Positions 1 to 7,710 of a stretch of DNA of 44,719 bases are shown here, in pieces. Position numbers and translations under genes: made by a program. Below the pieces are notes generated by a model. That model ran no database searches, had not been told where the DNA came from, and saw nothing but the letters and a program-made list of their open reading frames with translations. This DNA is from an uncultured Spirochaetaceae bacterium (GTDB lineage: Bacteria; Spirochaetota; Spirochaetia; Sphaerochaetales; Sphaerochaetaceae). Each line of letters opens with the position of its first letter. Within the stretch, counting starts at the first letter, position 1. The stretch is taken from contig CALXKS010000030.1 in the NCBI GenBank assembly GCA_944389015.1, forward strand, positions 1 through 44,719, read 5' to 3'.

Positions 1-1883
1 TTCTTATACTGGATCCACATCCAGACTATCAGAGCCAGACCAAGAACAGTTCCGACTATCGAAATAGGGACATTCGGGAGGATCAGAAGCACCGATACAA
101 AGAGAAGCGCAAGTCTGACAGGAAGAGTAACAGGTTCAAAGAATGCCTTCTCAAAGAATGCAGCGAGGAATACCAATCCGAATGCTGTCACGCCGAATGT
201 GAAGAATGACAAAACGAAATTCGAACTGCCTGACAGGAGCAGATCCTGGCTGTAGACGAAGATGAACGGTACGACAAAACCTCCGATTGCCAGTTTGATT
301 GACTGGAATCCGATCTTGTTCGGATTGCCTCCTGAAAGTCCTGCAGCTGTATACGCACCAGTTGCTACAGGCGGCGTGATTGTTGACATACAGCCATAGT
401 AGAAGACAAAGAGATGTGCCGGAAGAAGCTCAAGACCAAGCATTGTAAGTGCAGGAGCCGCACTTATGCTGGCAAGAACATACGCTGCAGATGTTGGAAG
501 TCCCATGCCGAGTATTATTGCGACAATCGCTGTCAGAAGGAGCGTAGTGAACATCATACCTCCTGCCAGATTGAAGATAAGACGGGCAAGCGTCATCGTG
601 ATTCCGGTAAGCGAGAATGTTCCGACGATGATACCGACAACAGCTGTTGCGATACCAAGCGTCATTGCTGTACGGGATGCTCTGTAGAGAACCATCAGGA
701 ACTTCTTCGGCGTTATCCTTGTTTCCTTTTTCAGGAACGAAAGAAGCACAGATGAGACAATACCGCCCCAGAATGCAGAGAACGTCGGGGTATATCCCAA
801 TACAAGGAATACTACGATAAGAACAAGAGGAAGCATCAGATATGAACGCTTAGCAAGATCCTTCCATGCAGTCTTATCAACACCGCTGCCAGAAATCCCA
901 TTGCGCACTGCACGGAAATGGACCGTGAAGAACACACTGACATAGTAGAGAATCGCAGGCAGTACTGCTGCAAGAGCAAGAAGAACATACGGAATGCCAA
1001 GAGTATCGGCAAGCATGAATGCTGTTGCGCCCATTACAGGAGGCAGGATCTGACCACCAGCTGATGCAGCACATTCAACTGCGCCAGCAAAGTTGTTGTC
1101 ATATCCGACCTTCTTCATAAGAGGAATAGTGAATGCACCTGTGGTTGCAACGTTTGCGCTCGTTTCACCGCTGACCATTCCCATGAGGCTCGAAGAAAGA
1201 ACAGCAACCTTAGCCGGACCACCCTTTGAATTGCCTGCAAGGGTATTAGACAGATCGTAGAAGTAGTCTGCGATTCCGACTTCCTGAAGCATTGCACCGA
1301 AGAGAACGAAGACAACAATAGTCTCTGCACTGACTCCGAGAGCAAAGCCATAGATACCTTCTCCGCCAAGCACTATGTGGTTCATTATTCTCTGAAGAGA
1401 GAAATAGTTAGTACGCAGAGCACCTGGGATGTATGGGCCGAGGAATATGTAAGCGAATACAATAAGGGAGAGGACAATAAGACCTCTGCTCGATACTCTC
1501 CGAGCACCTTCATACATCAGCAGTATCGTCAATACACTGAGAACAACATCTATGGTCTCAGAACGCCCAGCCATACGCATGAGTATGTTGTAGCGGTATA
1601 TTGCCATTATGAAGACCACAGCTGTGACTGCTACGAGGAAAATATCGATTATGCTGAGGCTGTTCTTCGATTTCCTCGTAAATGGGGTTGCAAGAAACAC
1701 CATCACAAGCGCAAAGCCGAGATGCGCTATACGAAGCTTATGCGGCGTGATGATAATGATCTGGCTTGCAGCTGCAAGCTGGAACAGCATCCAGGCTATT
1801 CCAACGACCATCATCACTTTAAGACCGGGGCCTTCAAGCTGTTTTCTCAGGCTTGTTCGATCTACCTTTTCCTTTCCTTTCAT
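1..1883 (-). CDS. TRAP transporter fused permease (4TM-12TM), C-terminus cut by window edge
   Basis: Translating the minus strand from the ATG at 1883 gives an open frame of 627 residues that runs off the left edge; it is almost all hydrophobic membrane segments. It is the fused DctQ-DctM type of TRAP (tripartite ATP-independent periplasmic) permease, which uses an ion gradient to import carboxylates or sulfonates delivered by a periplasmic binding protein, usually of the TAXI type. The DctM signature GMGLPTSAAYV lies near residue 459, and conserved GETSANVATTGAFTIP and SAGGQILPPVMG stretches lie in the first DctM half. A GGAGAG ribosome site precedes the start, and the ATG overlaps the stop of the dehydratase small subunit by 4 bp (ATGA), so it is the fourth gene of that operon. 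Family length is about 630-680 residues, so little is missing. The binding protein is not in the window and is probably to the left. Substrate unknown. Confidence 0.93.
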   Translation of the reverse strand, partial: MKGKEKVDRTSLRKQLEGPGLKVMMVVGIAWMLFQLAAASQIIIITPHKLRIAHLGFALVMVFLATPFTRKSKNSLSIIDIFLVAVTAVVFIMAIYRYNILMRMAGRSETIDVVLSVLTILLMYEGARRVSSRGLIVLSLIVFAYIFLGPYIPGALRTNYFSLQRIMNHIVLGGEGIYGFALGVSAETIVVFVLFGAMLQEVGIADYFYDLSNTLAGNSKGGPAKVAVLSSSLMGMVSGETSANVATTGAFTIPLMKKVGYDNNFAGAVECAASAGGQILPPVMGATAFMLADTLGIPYVLLALAAVLPAILYYVSVFFTVHFRAVRNGISGSGVDKTAWKDLAKRSYLMLPLVLIVVFLVLGYTPTFSAFWGGIVSSVLLSFLKKETRITPKKFLMVLYRASRTAMTLGIATAVVGIIVGTFSLTGITMTLARLIFNLAGGMMFTTLLLTAIVAIILGMGLPTSAAYVLASISAAPALTMLGLELLPAHLFVFYYGCMSTITPPVATGAYTAAGLSGGNPNKIGFQSIKLAIGGFVVPFIFVYSQDLLLSGSSNFVLSFFTFGVTAFGLVFLAAFFEKAFFEPVTLPVRLALLFVSVLLILPNVPISIVGTVLGLALIVWMWIQYK

Positions 1884-2401
1884 TGAGTCTCTCCTTTTTT
1901 CTCCTGTGCAAATCTGTTCTGCGTATATTCGATGATGCCACCAGCTGCCAGAATATCTCCTGCTTTTCCCGCAAAAGGTGGAAGAACTGAATGGCGGCCA
2001 GTCCTTTCATTCACTACATGGATACCATCATCGCTGGTGGAAACCGAAATGATATCCCCCTCCTGTATATCCGAGGTATCCATCTCAAGCGGCATTACGC
2101 CATTATTGATAGCATTGCGGTAATAGCTTCTGGCAAAGGACTTTGCGATGATTATGCTTATTCCTGCGGCCTTGACTATCTGGGCTGCGACTTCCATGGC
2201 GCTGCCGCATCCGAAATTCTCACCGGCAGCGAGCATTACACCAGGCTCAATCAGAGATGAGAATCCGGGACGGATATCCTCCATGATGTACTTAACCAGC
2301 TCATCAGGATTGATGGTATCCTTCTTCCTTCTCGAAGCGATTATATAATCGGTATTTATATTATCCCCGAAGCAAAGTGCTTTACCTCTGTACTCTGCCA
2401 T
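1880..2401 (-). CDS. Aconitase/LeuD-type hydro-lyase small subunit with altered active-site motif
   Basis: 173 residues, the usual length for the swivelling small subunit of two-subunit isopropylmalate dehydratase, homoaconitase or dimethylmalate hydratase. The N-terminal NTDYIIASRRKKD corresponds to the substrate-loop region and GENFGCGSAMEVAA (about residues 61-74) to the family's GxNFGCGSSREHA motif. In this protein the S-R-E-H stretch reads A-M-E-V: the conserved arginine and histidine are gone, although the fold-defining GCG is kept. The DNA at 2185-2230 is clean, with no sign of a frameshift. The stop overlaps the TRAP start by 4 bp and the start lies 1 nt after the large-subunit stop. 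It must act with that large subunit; the changed motif argues for a substrate other than isopropylmalate. Often annotated leuD, but I do not assign that symbol. Confidence 0.88.
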   Translation of the reverse strand: MAEYRGKALCFGDNINTDYIIASRRKKDTINPDELVKYIMEDIRPGFSSLIEPGVMLAAGENFGCGSAMEVAAQIVKAAGISIIIAKSFARSYYRNAINNGVMPLEMDTSDIQEGDIISVSTSDDGIHVVNERTGRHSVLPPFAGKAGDILAAGGIIEYTQNRFAQEKKGETQ

Positions 2402-2402
2402 C

Positions 2403-3638
2403 TCAATCCTCCCTTGGAATTCTTCCTTTCAAAGCTGCACGAGCGACAGTTACGGGAGAAGCAAGATATATATCCGATCTGACATTCCCCATGCGTCCTA
2501 TGAAATTCCTGTTCGCTGTCGAGATGACATTCATGCCATCACGAGGAGTCCCTGGACTGCTTCCGCAGCAAGGACCGCACCCTGGGGGAAGGAGCATTGC
2601 GCCTTTGGCGACAAGACGCTGGGCATACCCGCGTTCCATCATCTCTGAAAGCACTGCCTGCGATGCAGGTATGACAAGGGTCTCGCTCCTGAAAGGCTCT
2701 TCCGTCTCGCAAAGTATCCTGTCAACTTCCATGAAATCCTCTATACGCCCGTTCGTGCATGTTCCTATAACAGCCATATCGATCCTGAGACCGGCACATT
2801 CAGACACAGGAACTGCGATATCAGACCTTGCAGGTTTTGATATCATCGGAGGAATTGATCCGAGATCTATTGTGAGTTTCTCCAGATACGAAGCATCTTT
2901 ATCGGGATAAACGGCTTCCCCCGCAGATAATCCACGGGAAGAGATATACTCTTCTGCAATGCTGTCGACCGGGAAGACAGCGCATTTTGCAGAGCATTCA
3001 GCTGCAAGATTGCATATTGTCTTCCTATCTGCTATGGAAAGCGAAGACAATCCCTCCCCAGTAAACTCGATTGCTTTATAATTGCCTCCGGCAGCACCCA
3101 GAACAGAAAGCAGATATAAAGCAACATCCTTGCCATATACACCACTTCTGAGACTGCCTTTGAACTCTACAAGAATCGTCTCGGGAACCTTCAGCCATAG
3201 TTCGCCATCTATCATCGCGCTGGCAGTATCTGAAGCCCCTACTCCGATTGCTATGCATCCTGCATATCCATGGGTTGTTGTATGCGAATCACTCCCAATG
3301 ATAAGCCTGCCGGGAATGACATATCCAAGCTCATCGAACACCTGATGTGCAATTCCAGACGTAGATAGCCGGATGCCATTATCAGAACAGAAATCGTAGA
3401 GCATCTGATGAAGACCGGCAACACGGCTGTTGGGACACGGAACATAGTGATCAACAATCGCTGCAATCCTCTCAGGATGGACAACCTTCCCAGCCCCCAT
3501 CTTCCTGAAATAATCTATTGCGAGCGGACCTGCAGCATCATTGGTAAGAATCGCATCTACCTCTGCCGTTATGATCTCACCAGCCCTGACATCTTTCCCC
3601 GCCTTACGGCTTAGTATCTTCTCTACGATTGTCCCCAT
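2403..3638 (-). CDS. Aconitase/LeuC-type hydro-lyase large subunit (4Fe-4S)
   Basis: 411 residues, matching the archaeal-type LeuC/HacA/DmdA large subunit. The motifs that build the 4Fe-4S site are intact: GSDSHTTTHG in the first third, IGTCTNGR and PGCGPCCGS near the C-terminus, followed by STANRNFIGRMG. The family moves water between adjacent carbons of a 2- or 3-hydroxy acid (isopropylmalate, homocitrate, citramalate, dimethylmalate). The ATG shares one base with the stop of the upstream aminotransferase (TGATG) and the gene is followed after 1 nt by the small subunit, so the two are translationally coupled. There is no leuA or leuB nearby; the partners are an aminotransferase and a TRAP importer, which points to uptake and breakdown of an amino or carboxylic acid. 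Exact substrate not determinable. Confidence 0.9.
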   Translation of the reverse strand: MGTIVEKILSRKAGKDVRAGEIITAEVDAILTNDAAGPLAIDYFRKMGAGKVVHPERIAAIVDHYVPCPNSRVAGLHQMLYDFCSDNGIRLSTSGIAHQVFDELGYVIPGRLIIGSDSHTTTHGYAGCIAIGVGASDTASAMIDGELWLKVPETILVEFKGSLRSGVYGKDVALYLLSVLGAAGGNYKAIEFTGEGLSSLSIADRKTICNLAAECSAKCAVFPVDSIAEEYISSRGLSAGEAVYPDKDASYLEKLTIDLGSIPPMISKPARSDIAVPVSECAGLRIDMAVIGTCTNGRIEDFMEVDRILCETEEPFRSETLVIPASQAVLSEMMERGYAQRLVAKGAMLLPPGCGPCCGSSPGTPRDGMNVISTANRNFIGRMGNVRSDIYLASPVTVARAALKGRIPRED

Positions 3639-4819
3639 CAGGCTGTTCCTTCACTCTTGGTCTTCTTATATGCGTTTATGAATGCTTCGGTTCCCTTTCC
3701 GAATGGATGCGATATTCCCATCTCATCTAGGCAGCACTCAATAGCAGAAATACACTGAAGCATATCTTCTGCATAACAGTATCCCATGTGGGCAATACGG
3801 ATATATTCATTTCCCATATCACCAAGACCCGTGCCGAACTTAAGCCTGTAATCAGCAACCATCTTCTTGGAAAGCGCTTTAGCGGATATTCCGGCAGGGA
3901 CTTTCGCAACAGTAAGGGAATCAGACCGCTGCTCCCATTCAAGCGGATACAATGAAAAACCAAGCGCTTCCATTGCAGCCTTTGTTCCAGCTGATATCGC
4001 TTTATGCCTCAGGAAGACATTCTCAATCCCTTCCTCATAAATCATGTTCAATGCCTCATGGACTGACATAACAAGACTCACAGGCGTAGAACCCGGCGTC
4101 TCTCCTTTCTCTGCAAGTATCTTTCTGATCGCAATGAAATCCGTGTAGAAATCACGTACAGGATTCAGCTCGCATGCCTTCCATGCCCTATCGCTGAGAG
4201 CTGCGAAGCTTACTCCGACAGGAGACATAAGCCCTTTCTGGGAAGCTGTTACAACCGCATCCACTTTCCATTCATCCATATGGAAAGGCATACATGCAAG
4301 AGCGCTGACATCATCTACTGCAAACAGAAGCCCATGCTTTCTCGAAAGTTCCCCCATCTTATCGATAGGATTCACTATACCGTTTGATGTATCATTGAAG
4401 ACCGCGACAAGACCTGTAGCAGAATACTCCACAATCTCTTTCTCCAGCGCTTCAAGATCCACAGGCGTATCCCATCCCGGGAATATTTCCTTCACAGGGA
4501 TTCCACAGCGCTTCAATGTCGATGCAGCCATCTCTCCGAACTTGCCGTTTGTACAGCAAAGCACACGATCATCGGAAGTGAATATATTACGGTATACTCC
4601 CTCAAGAGCCCCGCGTCCCGTTGTGTGCACAGGCATAACCTGCTGTGCAGTCCCAAAAAGCGGAGCAAGTTTCTCAAGAGTATCCATAAGTACGGCAGAG
4701 AACTCCGCTGTACGGTGATGGTAGCTGCCAAGAAGTGCAGCAACATGGACACGATCGGGAATATTAACCGGTCCTGGAGTAAAAAGCTTTACGTTTCTTT
4801 CAGCAGAGATCTGACTCAT
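3638..4819 (-). CDS. Class V PLP aminotransferase (alanine/serine-glyoxylate type)
   Basis: 393 residues from the chosen ATG at 4819, which has a GGAGG site 5 nt upstream; the upstream GTG at 4846 and ATG at 4840 lack such a site and the GGAGG would lie inside the coding region. LFTPGPVNIP at the N-terminus and HRTAEF are hallmarks of the alanine-glyoxylate/serine-glyoxylate aminotransferase group of fold-type I PLP enzymes. The PLP-binding lysine is K195 in TASQKGLMSP, with the aspartate in FAVDDVSAL about 25 residues before. The C-terminal RIAHMGYC matches the usual R-I-G-H-M-G motif. It is first in the operon with the dehydratase subunits and TRAP permease and probably interconverts an amino acid with the 2-oxo acid handled by that pathway. 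Glyoxylate, pyruvate or a phosphono/sulfo substrate are all possible. Confidence 0.9.
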   Translation of the reverse strand: MSQISAERNVKLFTPGPVNIPDRVHVAALLGSYHHRTAEFSAVLMDTLEKLAPLFGTAQQVMPVHTTGRGALEGVYRNIFTSDDRVLCCTNGKFGEMAASTLKRCGIPVKEIFPGWDTPVDLEALEKEIVEYSATGLVAVFNDTSNGIVNPIDKMGELSRKHGLLFAVDDVSALACMPFHMDEWKVDAVVTASQKGLMSPVGVSFAALSDRAWKACELNPVRDFYTDFIAIRKILAEKGETPGSTPVSLVMSVHEALNMIYEEGIENVFLRHKAISAGTKAAMEALGFSLYPLEWEQRSDSLTVAKVPAGISAKALSKKMVADYRLKFGTGLGDMGNEYIRIAHMGYCYAEDMLQCISAIECCLDEMGISHPFGKGTEAFINAYKKTKSEGTA

Positions 4820-4871
4820 TTCTTCCTCCGTTTCTGTCATGCACACATTGAGAGTGCTTTAAGTATGCTTT

Positions 4872-4905
4872 ATTATAAAATAATGCATGCAATATCAGCT
4901 TGCAA
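4872..4905 (-). promoter_or_regulatory. Candidate promoter of the aminotransferase-dehydratase-TRAP operon
   Basis: On the minus strand a perfect TATAAT lies at 4877-4872, giving a leader of about 45 nt to the chosen ATG. No good -35 box sits at 16-18 bp; a TTGCAA is 22 bp upstream, too far for a normal spacer. An 8-bp palindrome TGCATGCA (4884-4891) lies between them and could be a regulator site. A weak -35 with a palindrome in the spacer would fit an activated promoter, which is inference. Confidence 0.4.
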
Positions 4906-4994
4906 TGAAAACAATCTTTATCTGTGAATATTTTGTGAAAAACTAAACACAAGGAAGAAAAACATTAATTTATGGATTAATTGAGCTCAGAATT

Positions 4995-5023
4995 AAAAAA
5001 GGCCATCCAAGACGGATAGCCTT
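4995..5023 (-). terminator. Rho-independent terminator after rpsI
   Basis: Minus-strand hairpin with arms AAGGCTATCC and GGATGGCCTT (one G-U pair), a 5-nt loop, then TTTTAATT. It begins 22 nt after the rpsI stop and closes the rplM-rpsI unit before the oppositely placed upstream region of the aminotransferase operon. Confidence 0.9.
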
Positions 5024-5045
5024 CTCTGCAATATTGCAATAATCC

Positions 5046-5462
5046 TTATCTCTTTGAGAACTGGAAGCGCCTTCTTGCACCCTTCTGGCCATACTTCTTT
5101 CTCTCGACCATTCTTGGGTCTCTGGTCATGAAGCCAGCCTCATGAAGTGCATGGCGATATGCCTCATCATAGTTGACAAGAGCTCTTGCAAGTCCATGCC
5201 TGCATGCCTCTGCCTGAGCGCAGATACCGCCGCCAGCGACTGTGATCACAAGATCATACTTGCCCTGAGTCTCTGTGACTTCAAAAGGCTGTACGACCTT
5301 CGCAGCATTGATAGCATCAACAAAATAGACAGCAATGTCCTTTCCATTGATTGTAACCTTGCCGTTTCCATCGCGGAGATAGACTCTTGCGACGGAAGTC
5401 TTACGGCGACCTACGCCGTGGCCAAGATTGATATTCTTATTTCCTTCATTCTTTGTAGCCAT
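5046..5462 (-). CDS. rpsI: 30S ribosomal protein S9
   Basis: 138 residues, close to the normal bacterial S9 length of about 130. The GVGRRKTSVARVYL stretch and the C-terminal GQKGARRRFQFSKR, whose last basic residues reach the P-site tRNA in the ribosome, are diagnostic. It follows rplM after 11 nt in the near-universal L13-S9 gene order and ends just before a strong terminator. A short N-terminal extension (MATKNEGNKNINLGHG) precedes the conserved core. Confidence 0.99.
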   Translation of the reverse strand: MATKNEGNKNINLGHGVGRRKTSVARVYLRDGNGKVTINGKDIAVYFVDAINAAKVVQPFEVTETQGKYDLVITVAGGGICAQAEACRHGLARALVNYDEAYRHALHEAGFMTRDPRMVERKKYGQKGARRRFQFSKR

Positions 5463-5473
5463 ATCGCCTCTCC

Positions 5474-5902
5474 TTAAATCTCAACAGCTATCGGCTGCTG
5501 TGCCATGTGCGGGTGCTCTGCGCCAGCATAGATCTTCACGTTTGTGAAGAGCTTTCTGCCAAGCCTTCCGTGAGGAAGCATTCCCTTGATAGCATGCTCC
5601 ATCGGATAAGTCGGCTTTCTCTGGAGCATCTTCTCAAGAGACTCAGCCTTAAGTCCGCCTGGATACATCGAGTGGCGATAATAAATCTTATCTTCCATCT
5701 TGTTGCCGGTGACGCTAGCCTTGGCTGCATTGATGATGATCACGTAGTCGCCCATGTCCTGGTGCGGTACATACTCAACCTTATTCTTACCTCTGAGGAT
5801 CCTTGCCGCAGCAACAGCTACACGGCCGAGGTTCTTTCCCTCTGCAACGATAAGATACCACTTCTTCTCGATGGACTGAGGCTTAACAAAAATAGTCTTC
5901 AT
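5474..5902 (-). CDS. rplM: 50S ribosomal protein L13
   Basis: 142 residues, standard L13 length. Recognisable stretches are the N-terminal KTIFVKPQSIEKKWYLI, then GRVAVAAARILRGK and the C-terminal AGAEHPHMAQQP. L13 is an early assembly protein of the large subunit. It is the first gene of the rplM-rpsI operon. Its start has GGAAGG about 7 nt upstream. Transcription from the promoter at 6146-6175 would give a leader of about 237 nt, long enough for the L13 autoregulation known in other bacteria. Confidence 0.99.
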   Translation of the reverse strand: MKTIFVKPQSIEKKWYLIVAEGKNLGRVAVAAARILRGKNKVEYVPHQDMGDYVIIINAAKASVTGNKMEDKIYYRHSMYPGGLKAESLEKMLQRKPTYPMEHAIKGMLPHGRLGRKLFTNVKIYAGAEHPHMAQQPIAVEI

Positions 5903-6139
5903 AAATCAACCTTCCTGTTTATTCTCCAAGGAATATTCCTTCCTCAAAAAGAGGCGCACAGATCCAGCCAGGAGGATCCAGAACAAGGTTCACCGAATCC
6001 ATAAGGCTTCCAGGAATGAACAGGCTCTCCGGGGAAAGGAAGTATTCTGAAGATTGCTCTTCGGAACCTGATACAGTCCGGAACATCCAGATGGATATCC
6101 TTGCTCTGCTTTATGCGAGAGCTGCAGATAACTGCACGA
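5903..6139 (-). ncRNA. Long structured leader of rplM-rpsI (candidate cis-regulator)
   Basis: The 353-bp stretch between rplM and the next gene holds no convincing gene. From the predicted start site near 6139 to the rplM ATG there are about 237 nt on the minus strand containing several short perfect hairpins: TGCAG-TTAT-CTGCA near its 5' end, ATCCA-TC-TGGAT, GAAGA-GCAA-TCTTC and the self-complementary GGAATATTCC close to the ribosome site. L13 leaders act as autoregulatory RNAs in several phyla; I cannot match this one to a known class by eye. A 67-codon frame across it has no ribosome site or recognisable product. Confidence 0.4.
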
Positions 6140-6145
6140 TTTGGC

Positions 6146-6175
6146 ATTATATAGAATCAATGGCAATCATGTAAA
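6146..6175 (-). promoter_or_regulatory. Promoter of rplM-rpsI
   Basis: Minus strand TTTACA (6175-6170), 18-bp spacer, TATAAT (6151-6146). Both boxes are near consensus for the main sigma factor, as expected for ribosomal protein genes. Confidence 0.8.
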
Positions 6176-6255
6176 GGGCATTACCATGATCGGGATAGAA
6201 AAGCATCTGACATCCAATGCAGGGACAAAGGATGCAGACGCATTCCATTCACTAT

Positions 6256-7710
6256 TCACCGGCAGCTTTCCTGAATCGTCTTCCCAATACCCCCTTCCCT
6301 GAATTCCTGGATGAGATCCCTGATCTTCCCAACCACTGAACTGCTGGCTATCACATCATCGGAAAGCCCAGCAATGCGCAGGAAGAGCGCGGGATCAGTG
6401 GAAGCTGCAGCAAGCTCATTTCCTTTCGGGTCATCAATCGGCATGGGATTCCCCTCATCATCGCGGAAAATGAAGTAGTAATTCCAGAGCGCAAGCGCAA
6501 GCACGACATGATCCATGCATATTCCACGCCTTACCCCTTCTTCCAAGGGACGAAGAATAGCGTTTGAGATCTTCTTCGATCCATCTGATGCAAGGCGCAG
6601 GATCGTATCCGCAATATAAGGATTAGAGAATCTTAAGATAAGATCATCCTTGTATTCAGAGATATCAACGCCAGGCACAGGAGGAAGGGTTGCCGCAATC
6701 TCCTCCATATAGTGTTCTCTGATGAATTTCCTTATTACCGGATCGGTAGCTGCCTCGTGCACCATCTTATGACCCATCATATAAGCAGGATAAGAGAGAG
6801 CAGAATGGGATCCGTTCAGAAGCCTGATCTTCATAAGCTCATATGGTTTCACATCATCAGCAATCAGGGCTCCTGCCTTTGAGAAATCCGGAACAGGCGT
6901 ACAATGATTATCCTCGATCACCCACTGCATGAAGCTTTCGGAATGCACAGGGCACTCATCATCAAGGCCGTACTCTGTCTTAAGCTTCAAAATGTCCTCT
7001 GCACTCGTTCCAGGAGTGATCCTATCTACCATAGTGCAGGGAAAAGCAACACTGCTTTCCACCCATCCGGCGATTTCAGGATACTTCTTCCGGCAGAACT
7101 GAAGCATGCAGGATCTGAGCATCTTTCCGTTCTCGGGAACGTTATCGCAGCTCATGATCGTGACAGGAAGATTCTTCCTGCATCTTATGCTGAGAGCCTC
7201 AGCCAGACATCCTATTGCCGTCCGCGGCGGATCGGATGTCTCTATATCGTGCCTGATATCCGCATTATCCCAGTCTATGCTCCCAATATCATCACGATAG
7301 CAATATCCCTTTTCCGTGATGGTAAGCGTAATAAGCGTTGTCTCCGGGGATGAGAGACGGACCATGACCGATTCCGGATCCTCCGCATGGTTTGCATAAC
7401 CGACTATCGGGCCATTGATGCGGAGCTCTTCCTTTCCATCGGGCGCGATCGACAGCACACTGTACAGATAATCCTGTTTTCTAAGAGAATCAATGAACTC
7501 TTTCCTGGAAGGAATGATATCAACCTCGAAAACCCCTCCATCGTAATCTCCATTCCTGAGCAGTTCATCCATGTATGTAAGGAAATGGGAACGATGGAAA
7601 TGCCCAAGCCCGATATGAACGATTGAAGGCTTCAATGACTTCCTATCATACTCCGGTATCTTTATCCCTTTGTCTTTCAATGATTGCAATGTCTCATTGG
7701 AAATATTCAT
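6256..7710 (-). CDS. Mannitol/fructuronate-type long-chain polyol dehydrogenase
   Basis: 484 residues from the ATG at 7710, which overlaps the kinase stop by 4 bp (ATGA) and has AGGAGGAA upstream; an upstream in-frame start at 7746 lacks both. It belongs to the polyol-specific long-chain dehydrogenase family (mannitol 2-dehydrogenase, fructuronate reductase, arabinitol dehydrogenase). The NAD(P)-binding motif VHIGLGHFHRSH starts near residue 31, MSCDNVPENG near 187, MVDRITPGT near 227, and the catalytic lysine with its partners, K294-N299-H302 in MKIRLLNGSHS, matches the K-x4-N-x2-H pattern. Between the family members I favour a polyol enzyme (mannitol to fructose or arabinitol to xylulose) because a fructokinase-like kinase and a sorbitol-type dehydrogenase precede it; a uronate route would need dehydratase and aldolase genes not seen here. 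Last gene of the operon; no clear terminator follows. Confidence 0.85.
   Translation of the reverse strand: MNISNETLQSLKDKGIKIPEYDRKSLKPSIVHIGLGHFHRSHFLTYMDELLRNGDYDGGVFEVDIIPSRKEFIDSLRKQDYLYSVLSIAPDGKEELRINGPIVGYANHAEDPESVMVRLSSPETTLITLTITEKGYCYRDDIGSIDWDNADIRHDIETSDPPRTAIGCLAEALSIRCRKNLPVTIMSCDNVPENGKMLRSCMLQFCRKKYPEIAGWVESSVAFPCTMVDRITPGTSAEDILKLKTEYGLDDECPVHSESFMQWVIEDNHCTPVPDFSKAGALIADDVKPYELMKIRLLNGSHSALSYPAYMMGHKMVHEAATDPVIRKFIREHYMEEIAATLPPVPGVDISEYKDDLILRFSNPYIADTILRLASDGSKKISNAILRPLEEGVRRGICMDHVVLALALWNYYFIFRDDEGNPMPIDDPKGNELAAASTDPALFLRIAGLSDDVIASSSVVGKIRDLIQEFREGGIGKTIQESCR

Noticed and set aside
414..1886. Several open frames on the plus strand and other frames within the TRAP gene
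   Set aside because: The minus-strand frame from 1883 encodes a complete TRAP permease with family motifs; the others are low-complexity, cysteine- or serine-rich shadows with no ribosome site.
1880..3638. leuC-leuD as leucine biosynthesis genes
   Set aside because: No leuA or leuB nearby, coupling to an aminotransferase and TRAP importer, and a changed small-subunit catalytic motif argue against it.
5944..6147. 67-codon minus-strand frame upstream of rplM
   Set aside because: No ribosome site, odd composition and it lies in the predicted leader; start overlaps the promoter.
6177..6255. Terminator after the mannitol-type dehydrogenase
   Set aside because: Only a loose GCATC/GATGC pairing with a short T run is present; too weak to call.
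6256..7710. Fructuronate reductase (uxuB) naming and a uronate pathway
   Set aside because: No dehydratase, isomerase or KDG aldolase gene; the kinase is fructokinase-like and the partner dehydrogenase sorbitol-like, so a polyol route fits better.
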